From positions 1 through 42,703 of the forward strand of contig NZ_BKAJ01000040.1 of assembly GCF_007992495.1 (NCBI RefSeq): a stretch of 42,703 nucleotides of DNA, written 5' to 3'. The notes below the pieces were generated by a model. It had not been told where the DNA came from. It saw only the letters and a list, made by a program, of their open reading frames with translations, and searched no databases. The stretch is from Reyranella soli. GTDB taxonomy: Bacteria > Pseudomonadota > Alphaproteobacteria > Reyranellales > Reyranellaceae. Below are positions 35,650 to 42,703 of the stretch, in pieces; within the stretch, counting starts at the first letter, position 1; each line of letters opens with the position of its first letter. The position numbers and the translations under genes were made by a program.

Positions 35650-38600
35650 GACGCGGCCGGCGCCTCCTTGGCCGCAGCTTCCGGTTCGGCACTGGCCTCG
35701 GGCGAGGCCTGGGTGCTTTCCGCCGGTTCCGTCGCGAACTCGACCCGCTCCAGCTTCCTCACCTCCAGGCGTGGTGGCAAGGCCGTGGTGACGGCGATGC
35801 GGCGTCCGGCCAGCGTGGCCGCCGCCACGCGCGCCCCCTGCTCGGCCGAGAAGCCCAGGCTGTTCAGCAGCATGTCGGCTTCCGAGGCGACAATCGACAT
35901 CCCGGCGTCGAGATCGATCACATCGACCAGATCGTTCATCGCCACCAGCACGGTCGTGCTGTTGGCCGTGACATAGAGCTGATGCGGCTCAGCCAGCACC
36001 TCGACCGGCCGCCAAGCGCGTTCGACGGCGCGCCGCGACGGCGACAGGTGGAGGTCGAGCGCGGCTATGTAGTGGCGGCCCGAGGCGCGCTCGGTATAGG
36101 CCGCGACGACCCGCGTCAGGCCGTCGCCGTCGGTGTTGCGGATCTCGAGGAACGCGCTCGCCAGGGCCGTGATCGGGCCGGGGAAGCGCGCGTCGAGCGC
36201 CGAGATCTCGGGCGATCCGTTGGGGCTCCTCTTGGGAACGGACAGCAGGGCGCCCGACGTGCAGCCGGCAATCATGAAATTCTCGGACACATCGGCTATG
36301 GCGCCGACCTCCTGCTCGGTCGGCACCGTCGATGTCTGCGGCTCATCGCCTTGCGCGAGCCGCCACATGACCCGGCGTCGGGGTAGCCAGGCCAGCACTT
36401 CTGCTCGCAAGGACGAAGCGCAGAGCAGGATCGGCTCATTCGGTTCGACGGAATCCCTCACGTCGTACTGCCGCCACCTCTTTGCCGGCTGTTCGCTGGT
36501 CGTCACCGATTCGCCCGTCTCCACGGCCTCGAACATGAAAGCGCCGATGCGGCCGCTTTCCGTGGCGAACCCAACGACCTTGTCGTGCGCCACGATCGTC
36601 CTCAACGGCCCGCCGACGTCGCCGATGGTCTCCTTCACCAGGCCGGACGAAACGTCGATCGACACGATGCGCACTCCCTGCGCCGGGTCGGTCGTGGTCT
36701 GCAGGATCAGCTCGTCGTCCTGGCCGAACGCCATCGCCGGCCGAAGCACCTGATGCATCAGCGGCTCGCCCAGCCGCAGCTCGGGAGTCGATATGTGCCA
36801 CACCGGATGGTGCGGCGCCGGGCGCCTTTCCGGTGCCTGGGCCGAGCGCAGCAGCTCGAGCGATTCCGAGCGGCGCGGCCGTACCGGCAGGCGGATCGAC
36901 GTCTCGTGCGTCTCGAAATCCGGTCGCCCGCCGGCGGTGGTCGGCACCAGCCGCTCGAGGAACTCCGCGATCGGCTCGTCGGCCAGCAGTCCCGACTGGC
37001 GGATGCGGCCGATCTCGGCCAACGCCTCATCCGGCTTGCGCATCACTTCGACGTTCTGGATCGAGAGCTGCCAGCTCGCATGCGCGGTGTCGCCGGCGTC
37101 GGCGGCGGGCTCGTGCTGCTCGATGATCTTGCGGACGTGGCTGATCACCTTGTCCTTGCGGCTGGGCGCCTCGAGCGTGGCCAGCTCGGCGATCAGCAGG
37201 CTGCGCACGCGGCTGTCGAAGCGCAGGCCCTCGGCCGCCACCGTCGTGCCGGGCAGCGCCGCCAGCCGCGACAGGGCGATCCACGGCACGCGCTCGTGGA
37301 AGGTCGCCCGGATCGATTCGGCCAACGCCAGCGAGACGGGTTCGACCAGCGCGCAATGGCGCGCCCAGCCGATGGCGCCGCCCAGGATGGCGTGGACCTC
37401 GCCGGCCAGTCCCGAGTGGCGACGCCGGCCGAGGGCCGCCCCGGCCGTGCGCGCCCGCGCGCCGATGCCGCGGACGGGTGCATAGGCGACGCGTAGCGCT
37501 TCCTCGGTCGCTTCGCCGGTCGCCTCGTAGATCGGGATGCGCGCATTGCGCAGCGGGTCGAGGCGCGAATCCCACAATTCTCGATCGCGGTCGTCGAACC
37601 AGAAGGCGCGGCCTGCCATGCCGAGCCGTGCCAGCAGCCGGGCATCGGCGCTTTGCCAGAGATTGCAGTCGCTGAACACCATGGTGACGGCGTAGCCGGA
37701 ATCGTCGATCAGGCTTTCGATCTCGGTGGCGAGCGCGGTGCGGCGGGCGGCTTCGCCCGGCCGGTCGGCGGCGCGGTGCAGCGATCCGCTGAACGACCGG
37801 CGGACGACGTCGAAACCGCGGCGGTTGAGCCCGTGGGCAAGCTCCTCGGGGATCGAGTTCCAGAGCCGTGCCGACGAATTGGCATCCTCGAGGATGACGA
37901 TCAGCGGCAGCACGCGCCGGCGCGGATGCAGGATCGTCACCATGCCGGCGCCAGCGATGACGGCGGAAATGGTGCGGTCGATGTCGAGCTCGCGCAGTTC
38001 CTCCTCGCCGTTGGCATAGACGAAGAGGTCGACGATCGTGCGCAGTCGCTCGGGGTCGAGACGCGGCGGCAGCGCGCCGCCGACGGCCCCCATCCGGAAG
38101 GTGAAGCGTGGCGTCCCGGCTGGTTCGCGATGGAAGGTCGGATCGGATTTGGGCCTGGCGAGTCCGTCTTCGTCGACCCGTCGGCGTGTGATCAGGCGCA
38201 GGACCATCAGGATGGGGCCGAGCAGGGCGGCGCCGGCGAAGGCGGCGAACAACCAGGCGACCGGCGGCGCCTCCTCGGCGGTCTGGCTTCCGGCAACCGT
38301 CACGGCCGCTTCGCTGGTGTCGTACAGCAGGTAGGCGATCACGGCGCAGGGAACGAAGGCGAGCAGCGTCCAGCCCAGCTTGTCGGCCGGCAGGGCGCGC
38401 CGGACTACCCTCACGATTTTTTTCGGTGGAGAGGCGGTCTCTGGCGGCGGCGGGCTGTCTTTGCGGCGCTGCCCGGCGGGTTCGTCCGGCTTGCCGGAAA
38501 CGGGCGCCTCGGTAGCGTCCTGCGGCGGACCGCCCGGCGACAGCGCCGCGTCCGGTTTCAACGGGGCGATCTGGTTCTCGGTGAAGACCAGGTCGAAGAC

Positions 38601-38807
38601 GGCGTCGAACAGAGTGCGGTCGGCCGGGCCGGCGATGAACAAGCCGGCCAGGATGCCGCGCAGCCGCTCACGCGCCCAGGTCGGCTGCTGGGCGACGACG
38701 AACAGCGCCTGCTCGTACTCGCGTGGGCCGACGCGAACGCCAGCCAGTCGCAAGCGCGCGGCAAAGACCGCGATCGGCCAACTGCTCTGGTCGTGCTCCC
38801 CGCTCAC
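35646..38807 (-). CDS. Large membrane protein with CoxE-like N-region, vWA-like domain and C-terminal beta-propeller
   Basis: This protein has 1053 residues from GTG 38807 (GGCGGA upstream). Residues 10-80 resemble the helical N-region of CoxE-type vWA proteins (FAARLRLAGVRVGPREY, LFDAVFDLVF). Residues 82-132 are Pro/Glu-rich linker. Two membrane segments follow at about 145-162 and 183-205. From about 295 a vWA-like Rossmann domain appears: PLIVILEDANSSARLW is a near-MIDAS motif with Asp-x-Asn-Ser-Ser, and VTMVFSDCNLW corresponds to the second half. Residues 480-680 are helical. From about 690 to 1010, repeated blade-like beta strands suggest a propeller sensor. It is the first gene of the operon, and the MoxR ATPase downstream is the expected partner. 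Confidence 0.85.
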   Translation of the reverse strand: MSGEHDQSSWPIAVFAARLRLAGVRVGPREYEQALFVVAQQPTWARERLRGILAGLFIAGPADRTLFDAVFDLVFTENQIAPLKPDAALSPGGPPQDATEAPVSGKPDEPAGQRRKDSPPPPETASPPKKIVRVVRRALPADKLGWTLLAFVPCAVIAYLLYDTSEAAVTVAGSQTAEEAPPVAWLFAAFAGAALLGPILMVLRLITRRRVDEDGLARPKSDPTFHREPAGTPRFTFRMGAVGGALPPRLDPERLRTIVDLFVYANGEEELRELDIDRTISAVIAGAGMVTILHPRRRVLPLIVILEDANSSARLWNSIPEELAHGLNRRGFDVVRRSFSGSLHRAADRPGEAARRTALATEIESLIDDSGYAVTMVFSDCNLWQSADARLLARLGMAGRAFWFDDRDRELWDSRLDPLRNARIPIYEATGEATEEALRVAYAPVRGIGARARTAGAALGRRRHSGLAGEVHAILGGAIGWARHCALVEPVSLALAESIRATFHERVPWIALSRLAALPGTTVAAEGLRFDSRVRSLLIAELATLEAPSRKDKVISHVRKIIEQHEPAADAGDTAHASWQLSIQNVEVMRKPDEALAEIGRIRQSGLLADEPIAEFLERLVPTTAGGRPDFETHETSIRLPVRPRRSESLELLRSAQAPERRPAPHHPVWHISTPELRLGEPLMHQVLRPAMAFGQDDELILQTTTDPAQGVRIVSIDVSSGLVKETIGDVGGPLRTIVAHDKVVGFATESGRIGAFMFEAVETGESVTTSEQPAKRWRQYDVRDSVEPNEPILLCASSLRAEVLAWLPRRRVMWRLAQGDEPQTSTVPTEQEVGAIADVSENFMIAGCTSGALLSVPKRSPNGSPEISALDARFPGPITALASAFLEIRNTDGDGLTRVVAAYTERASGRHYIAALDLHLSPSRRAVERAWRPVEVLAEPHQLYVTANSTTVLVAMNDLVDVIDLDAGMSIVASEADMLLNSLGFSAEQGARVAAATLAGRRIAVTTALPPRLEVRKLERVEFATEPAESTQASPEASAEPEAAAKEAPAAS

Positions 38808-38901
38808 GGCGATCCGCCTGGCCGTGGTTGTTGAAGGATTAGCTACCCCTTCGTATCACGACGGCGATGACGAGTCGGTGAGATTTCGCACGTTCGCTGC
38901 T

Positions 38902-39711
38902 TTATGGCGGGGTCGGCTGGTGGAACTCCAGCCACAAGCCGTGGGCCGCGTTCGGGCCAACCCACAAGCTGCGGCCCTCGCATCCGGGCGGCCGTGCGAT
39001 GGCTACCCGGCCGGTTTCGAGGACATGTCGAGCAGCCTGCAGGTCCCTGACCGTTAGCGTCACGCCGACGATCGATCGACCGGGCACGAGCTGAACCTTT
39101 GCGGGCAGGAAGACGACCCGCGCTTCCGGCAAGGAGTAGGCGGCTGCATCGGCGCCGAATGGACTGCAAACCGGTGCTTCTACCGGGTTGGCTCCCAGCA
39201 GAGGCAGCAAGCGGCGTTCGGCTTCCGCGCCTGCCAGCCAGACGCCGGAAAGGGCGAACGCCGTGTTGGGATGAGCGAAATGCTCAGGCCGGTCGGTCGG
39301 CGAGTGCTGCCGGCGGGAGAAGAACACTCGCTCGAGTGACAGGTTCTGCAACGCAAGCCGCTCCTTCAGCGCCTTCGGGTTCGAAGCGAAAAAACCGAGA
39401 AAAGCTGGCCCGTCTCCCCGCTGCAGCCACTCGATATAGTCGGATGAGAGTGCGTCCGATGCCGAAAGCGCCGTGATGAGCTCGATTTCGGTGCCGTCCG
39501 GGAACTTGGCGTGCGTGTTGCGCAGCCCGTTGGCGTGCGGCCGGCCCGGCTTCAGGACGAAGCCGAGCGCTTCGAAGTCGGCTTGCGCCTGCTCCAGATC
39601 CTTCACGGCGAGGGGAATGTAATCCAGGCCGCGAACGACGGCGTCCTCAGCCGCAGCGGCCGTGGCCGACAACAGGAAGGCGATCCACGATAGGCAGCGA
39701 AGCAACGGCAT
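38902..39711 (-). CDS. Secreted VOC/glyoxalase-like protein
   Basis: This 269-residue protein has an N-terminal Sec signal (MPLLRCLSWIAFLLSATAAAA). A glyoxalase/bleomycin-resistance-fold region follows, with LDYIPLAVKDLEQAQADFEALGF (first repeat, residues 30-52), the DGTEIELI strand near 73, and a second repeat SIVGVTLTVRDLQAARHVLE near 213. The spacing matches the glyoxalase-like domain family that often carries two VOC modules. Metal ligands are not secure. Periplasmic export is unusual for VOC enzymes. It lies 30 bases after the transketolase-like gene and may be co-transcribed. The function is unknown. Confidence 0.8.
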   Translation of the reverse strand: MPLLRCLSWIAFLLSATAAAAEDAVVRGLDYIPLAVKDLEQAQADFEALGFVLKPGRPHANGLRNTHAKFPDGTEIELITALSASDALSSDYIEWLQRGDGPAFLGFFASNPKALKERLALQNLSLERVFFSRRQHSPTDRPEHFAHPNTAFALSGVWLAGAEAERRLLPLLGANPVEAPVCSPFGADAAAYSLPEARVVFLPAKVQLVPGRSIVGVTLTVRDLQAARHVLETGRVAIARPPGCEGRSLWVGPNAAHGLWLEFHQPTPP

Positions 39712-39741
39712 GAGCCATGCTTCGCCGCGCCGTGGTGAAGG

Positions 39742-42099
39742 TCAAGCGATGGAACGGGCCACGGCGTCGACGATCGCCGCCGCATCGAGCTTGTAGGCAC
39801 GGTAGAGGTCGGGAATGTCGCCGGACTGTCCGAAGGCCTCGATGCCCAGCGGCACGACGCGCTGGCCGCGCACCGAGCCCAGCCACGAGAGCGCCAGCGG
39901 ATGGCCGTCGAGCACGGTGACCAAGCGGGCGTCGCGTGACAGCGGCGCCAGCAGGCGCTCGACCGGCGCTGCGCTTCGATCGACCAGGCCTGCCGTCCGA
40001 CCACGATTTCGCTGGGCCGAAAGCCAGTCGGCATGCAGGCGGTCGGGCGATGTCAGCACTAGAAGGCCGGCGCCGACGAAATCGCGCGCCACGTTTTCGT
40101 GCGCGGCGATCGCCTCGGGCGTGACGGCGCCCATTGCGACGATGGCGACGTCGCTGCCCGGCTCGGGCGGGGCGTACCAGTAGCCGCCGGCGACGATGTC
40201 GGACTCCTGCCCGGGCGTCAGCGTACGCTGCGGCTGCGGCAGGCTGCGGGTCGACAGGCGAAGGTAGACCGAGCCGCCCTTGTCCAGCTGCATGTATTGC
40301 AGGCCATGGCGCATCAGCACGGCGAGCTCGTCGACATAGGCGGGCTCGTACGAGAGCAGGCCGGGCTGGCCGATGCCAATCAACGGCGTATGGATGCTCT
40401 GATGCGCGCCGCCTTCCGGCGACAGGGTCACGCCCGAGGGCGTGGCCACGATCATGAACCGCGCATCCTGGTAGCAGGCGTAGTTCAGGGCATCGAGGCC
40501 GCGGGCGATGAAGGGGTCGTACAGTGTGCCGATCGGCAGCAGGCGGGCGCCGAACAGCTGGTGGCTGAGCCCCATCGCGGCGAGCTGGATGAACAGGTTG
40601 TTCTCGGCGATGCCGAGCTCGATGTGCTGGCCGCGCGGCGTCTTGCGCCAGAGCTGGGCCGACACGACCTTCAACTCGCGGAAGACGTCTTCCGCCTCGG
40701 TGTGTGCCCACAGACCACGCCGGTTCACCCAGGCACCGAGGTTGGTCGAGACGGTGACGTCGGGCGAGGTCGTGACGATGCGCTTGCTGAGCTCGCTGTC
40801 CTCGGCCGCGATGGCGTTCAGGATCTTGCCGAAGCCCGCCTGCGTGCTCGATTCCTTGTCGTTGGGCTTGGGCAGTGCTGCAGGGATCGCCACGACCGGC
40901 GCCTCGGTGCGGCGGCGGCCCTCGGCGTTGAACGGCGCTTCGGCCAGGAACTGTTGCAGCTCGGCCGGCGTCGCCTTGAGGCCTGCGAACTTGTCCCACT
41001 CCAGGCCGTCGGCGATGGCCATGCCCTTCTTGAAGCCCGCCATCTGGTCGAGCGTCATCAGGCCGGAATGGTTGTCCTTGTGGCCGGCGAAGGGCAGGCC
41101 CTGGCCCTTGATGGTGTAGGCGATGAAGCAGGTCGGCTGGTCGCCCTCGACGCCCTCGAAAGCATCGAGCACGGCCTGCATGTCGTTGCCGGCGAGGTTG
41201 GTCATCAGCCGGTGCAGCGCCTCGTCGTCGTGCTGGTCGAGGATGCGGCGGATGCCGGGATACTGGTTGAGGTCGCGCGTCAGCGCCTCGCGCCAGCCTG
41301 CGCCGCCCTTGAACACCAGCGCCGAATAGAGCGAGTTGGGGCAATCGTCGATCCATTGCCGCAGATGCTCGCCATCGGGCTGGGTGAAGGCGGCTTCCAG
41401 AAGCATGCCGTACTTCAGGGTGACGACACGCCAGCCGACCAGCTCGAACATCTCGCCGATGCGGCCGAACAGGCGGTCGTTGACCACGCCGTCCAGGCTC
41501 TGGCGATTGTAGTCGATCACCCACCACAGGTTCCGCACGTCGTGCTTCCAGCCTTCGAGCAGCGCCTCGAAGATGTTGCCTTCGTCGAGCTCGGCATCGC
41601 CGACCAGCGCCACCATGCGACCCGTCGGCCGCTTGCCGTCACCGAGTTCCTTCAGGCGCACATAGTCCTGCACAAGGGAGGAGAAGAGCGTCATGGCGAC
41701 GCCGAGGCCCACCGAGCCGGTCGAGAAGTCGACGTCGTCCACGTCCTTGGTGCGCGAGGGATAGGACTGCGCGCCGCCCAGCCCGCGGAAGTGCTCGAGC
41801 TTCTCCTGCGTCTGATGGCCGAACAGGTACTGGATGGCGTGGAACACCGGCGAGGCGTGCGGCTTCACCGCCACGCGATCCTCCGGCTTCAGCACCGAGA
41901 AGTAGAGCGCCGTCATCACCGTCGCAAGCGAGGCGCATGAAGCCTGGTGGCCGCCGACCTTCAGCCCGTCGCGGTTGGGCCGCAGGTGGTTGGCGTTGTG
42001 GATGGTCCAGGCGCTCAGCCACAGGACCTTGCGCTCGAGCTCGCGCAGGAGCCGCAGACGTTGCGCCTTCAACTCTTGAACAGGGGCAATCGTGGTCAT
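39742..42099 (-). CDS. Transketolase / pyruvate dehydrogenase E1-like TPP enzyme
   Basis: This 785-residue thiamine-diphosphate enzyme starts at ATG 42099; longer frames overlap the Lrp gene. Substrate-binding His51 (KVGGHQASC) and the TPP motif GDAE (167-170) ending in Asn198 (VIDYNRQ) are present, as is the DFSTGSVGLG block. The central pyrimidine-binding domain has IELGIAENN near 495. At 785 residues it is longer than transketolase (about 665) and shorter than AceE (about 890), matching the bacterial TK-like homodimeric E1 group. The exact reaction (pyruvate, other 2-oxo acids or ketol transfer) is undetermined. It diverges from an Lrp/AsnC regulator that may control it. Confidence 0.9.
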   Translation of the reverse strand: MTTIAPVQELKAQRLRLLRELERKVLWLSAWTIHNANHLRPNRDGLKVGGHQASCASLATVMTALYFSVLKPEDRVAVKPHASPVFHAIQYLFGHQTQEKLEHFRGLGGAQSYPSRTKDVDDVDFSTGSVGLGVAMTLFSSLVQDYVRLKELGDGKRPTGRMVALVGDAELDEGNIFEALLEGWKHDVRNLWWVIDYNRQSLDGVVNDRLFGRIGEMFELVGWRVVTLKYGMLLEAAFTQPDGEHLRQWIDDCPNSLYSALVFKGGAGWREALTRDLNQYPGIRRILDQHDDEALHRLMTNLAGNDMQAVLDAFEGVEGDQPTCFIAYTIKGQGLPFAGHKDNHSGLMTLDQMAGFKKGMAIADGLEWDKFAGLKATPAELQQFLAEAPFNAEGRRRTEAPVVAIPAALPKPNDKESSTQAGFGKILNAIAAEDSELSKRIVTTSPDVTVSTNLGAWVNRRGLWAHTEAEDVFRELKVVSAQLWRKTPRGQHIELGIAENNLFIQLAAMGLSHQLFGARLLPIGTLYDPFIARGLDALNYACYQDARFMIVATPSGVTLSPEGGAHQSIHTPLIGIGQPGLLSYEPAYVDELAVLMRHGLQYMQLDKGGSVYLRLSTRSLPQPQRTLTPGQESDIVAGGYWYAPPEPGSDVAIVAMGAVTPEAIAAHENVARDFVGAGLLVLTSPDRLHADWLSAQRNRGRTAGLVDRSAAPVERLLAPLSRDARLVTVLDGHPLALSWLGSVRGQRVVPLGIEAFGQSGDIPDLYRAYKLDAAAIVDAVARSIA

Positions 42100-42139
42100 G
42101 GGCACGGCATACGCCTGGCTCGGGGGAAAGTCCTTGCGT

Positions 42140-42167
42140 TTGGACCCTTTGGGGGTCTGTATAGGGT
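42140..42167 (+). promoter_or_regulatory. Possible promoter and operator between the transketolase-like and Lrp genes
   Basis: The 99-base divergent gap contains TTGGAC (42140-42145), 16 bases, then TAGGGT (42162-42167), a moderate promoter toward the Lrp gene. An inverted repeat GACCC-N5-GGGTC (42143-42157) lies between the two hexamers and could be an operator. An A/T-rich stretch follows at 42180-42197. This is pattern matching only. Confidence 0.3.
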
Positions 42168-42198
42168 AGAATTGCGCCAAAAGTAGGAAATTTAAGCA

Positions 42199-42660
42199 AT
42201 GATCTCCCTTGATGCCATCGACCGGCGCATCCTCGACCATCTGCAGAAGGACGGCCGGGTGAGCAATGCCGACCTCGCCGGGCAGGTCGGGCTCTCCTCT
42301 TCACCGTGCTGGCGACGGGTCAAGGCGCTGGAGGAGGCAGGTGTCATCAAGGGCTATGCCGCGCAGGTCGACGCCAAGTCGGTCGGCCTGTCGGTCAACG
42401 TCTTCATGAGCGTGTCGCTCTCGACCCAGAACGAGAAGGCGCTGCAGGCCTTCGAGCGCGCCGCGGCAGCGCGACCCGAGGTCATGGAGTGCTACCTGAT
42501 GACGGGCGACAGCGACTACCTGCTGCGCATCGTCGTGCCCGACCTCGAAGCCTATGAGCGCTTCGTCATGGACTTCACCAAGATCGCGGGCATCGCCCAG
42601 ATCAGGAGTTCCTTCGCCCTGCGCACGGTAAAGCAGGGCGCGGCATTGCCGCTCGGGTGA
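42199..42660 (+). CDS. Lrp/AsnC family transcriptional regulator
   Basis: This 153-residue regulator has an N-terminal winged helix (residues 4-60: LDAIDRRILDHLQKDGR, then LSSSPCWRRVKALEEAGVI). A C-terminal RAM effector domain follows (VNVFMSVSLSTQNEKALQ, VMECYLMTGDSDYLLRI). Such proteins assemble as octamers and sense amino acids or related small molecules. Its divergent placement suggests it controls the transketolase-like gene and itself. A repeat copy follows its stop. Confidence 0.94.
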   Translation: MISLDAIDRRILDHLQKDGRVSNADLAGQVGLSSSPCWRRVKALEEAGVIKGYAAQVDAKSVGLSVNVFMSVSLSTQNEKALQAFERAAAARPEVMECYLMTGDSDYLLRIVVPDLEAYERFVMDFTKIAGIAQIRSSFALRTVKQGAALPLG

Positions 42661-42667
42661 TGTGACG

Positions 42668-42703
42668 GGAGCGCGGGCCTCTGGCCCGCTCATGATGCGG
42701 GCC
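42668..42703. repeat. REP-like palindromic repeat, copy 6 (cut by right edge)
   Basis: The sequence GGGAGCGCGGGCC, TCT, GGCCCGC, then TCATGAT and GCGGGCC, follows the same plan as the copies at 19079 and 25038: near-palindromic arm, CTCATGAT centre, start of the second arm. The remainder is outside the window. It lies directly after the Lrp gene. Confidence 0.75.

Noticed and set aside
37653..38834. 393-codon plus-strand frame opposite the vWA-like gene
   Set aside because: It has a shadow composition and no start context; the minus-strand protein has coherent membrane, vWA-like and propeller regions.
40099..41940. 613-codon plus-strand frame opposite the transketolase-like gene
   Set aside because: It is a shadow frame rich in Arg, Gly, His and Gln with no domain; the minus-strand gene has full TPP-enzyme motifs.
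42097..42240. Longer N-terminus for the transketolase-like protein up to 42240
   Set aside because: It would overlap the start of the Lrp gene and add 47 residues without family resemblance; ATG 42099 gives a normal N-terminus.

Overview
The window is GC-rich (roughly two thirds G+C by eye), densely packed bacterial chromosome with short intergenic gaps and many 4-nt start/stop overlaps. Codon use and gene content (several ABC importers, a Tat-type binding protein, MtnA, an MgtC/DUF4010 protein, an Lrp/AsnC regulator) suggest a soil- or water-living alphaproteobacterium. The genus cannot be fixed from sequence alone. No rRNA, tRNA, CRISPR array or intact mobile element was found. No stretch longer than 300 bases lacks a gene.

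Layout. 1-6.6 kb: a sugar-type ABC importer (binding protein and two permeases, minus strand) diverges from an aldose-1-epimerase-like gene, an SDR dehydrogenase and two membrane proteins. 6.6-9.6 kb, minus strand: a class III nucleotide cyclase, an alpha/beta hydrolase and a cysteine hydrolase of the isochorismatase family. 9.6-16.2 kb, plus strand: a BMP-family ABC importer (binding protein, double ATPase, two permeases), a second cysteine hydrolase and an amidase, behind a strong sigma-54 promoter match. This looks like a nitrogen-compound uptake and hydrolysis operon. 16.2-18.0 kb: a small heat-shock protein and an MgtC/DUF4010 membrane protein. 18.1-22.3 kb: a second sugar/glycerophosphate-type ABC importer with a GpdQ-like phosphodiesterase. 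22.4-25.0 kb: a GrdB-like selenoprotein gene read through an in-frame TGA with a SECIS-like hairpin, then a RidA-family gene and an acetamidase/formamidase gene. 25.1-30.3 kb: a metallo-beta-lactamase-fold hydrolase, a transposase remnant, an enoyl-CoA hydratase, a small secreted protein, an MFS transporter and mtnA. 30.3-38.8 kb: a five-gene minus-strand operon with a vWA-like/propeller membrane protein, a CHAT (caspase-like) protease, a MoxR-type AAA+ ATPase, a polyglutamine-tailed membrane protein and a ComEC-like metallohydrolase. 38.9-42.7 kb: a secreted VOC-fold protein and a transketolase/E1-like enzyme, divergent from an Lrp/AsnC regulator.

Two systems stand out. The 30.3-38.8 kb operon combines a protease, a remodelling ATPase and membrane anchors in the manner of MoxR-vWA biological-conflict systems. 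The 22.4-25.0 kb cluster contains a selenoprotein that automatic annotation would split into two broken genes. The window also carries two families of palindromic intergenic repeats. One recurs at six places with a conserved centre and outer flank but variable, self-complementary arms, and one copy appears to supply a gene's translation start.
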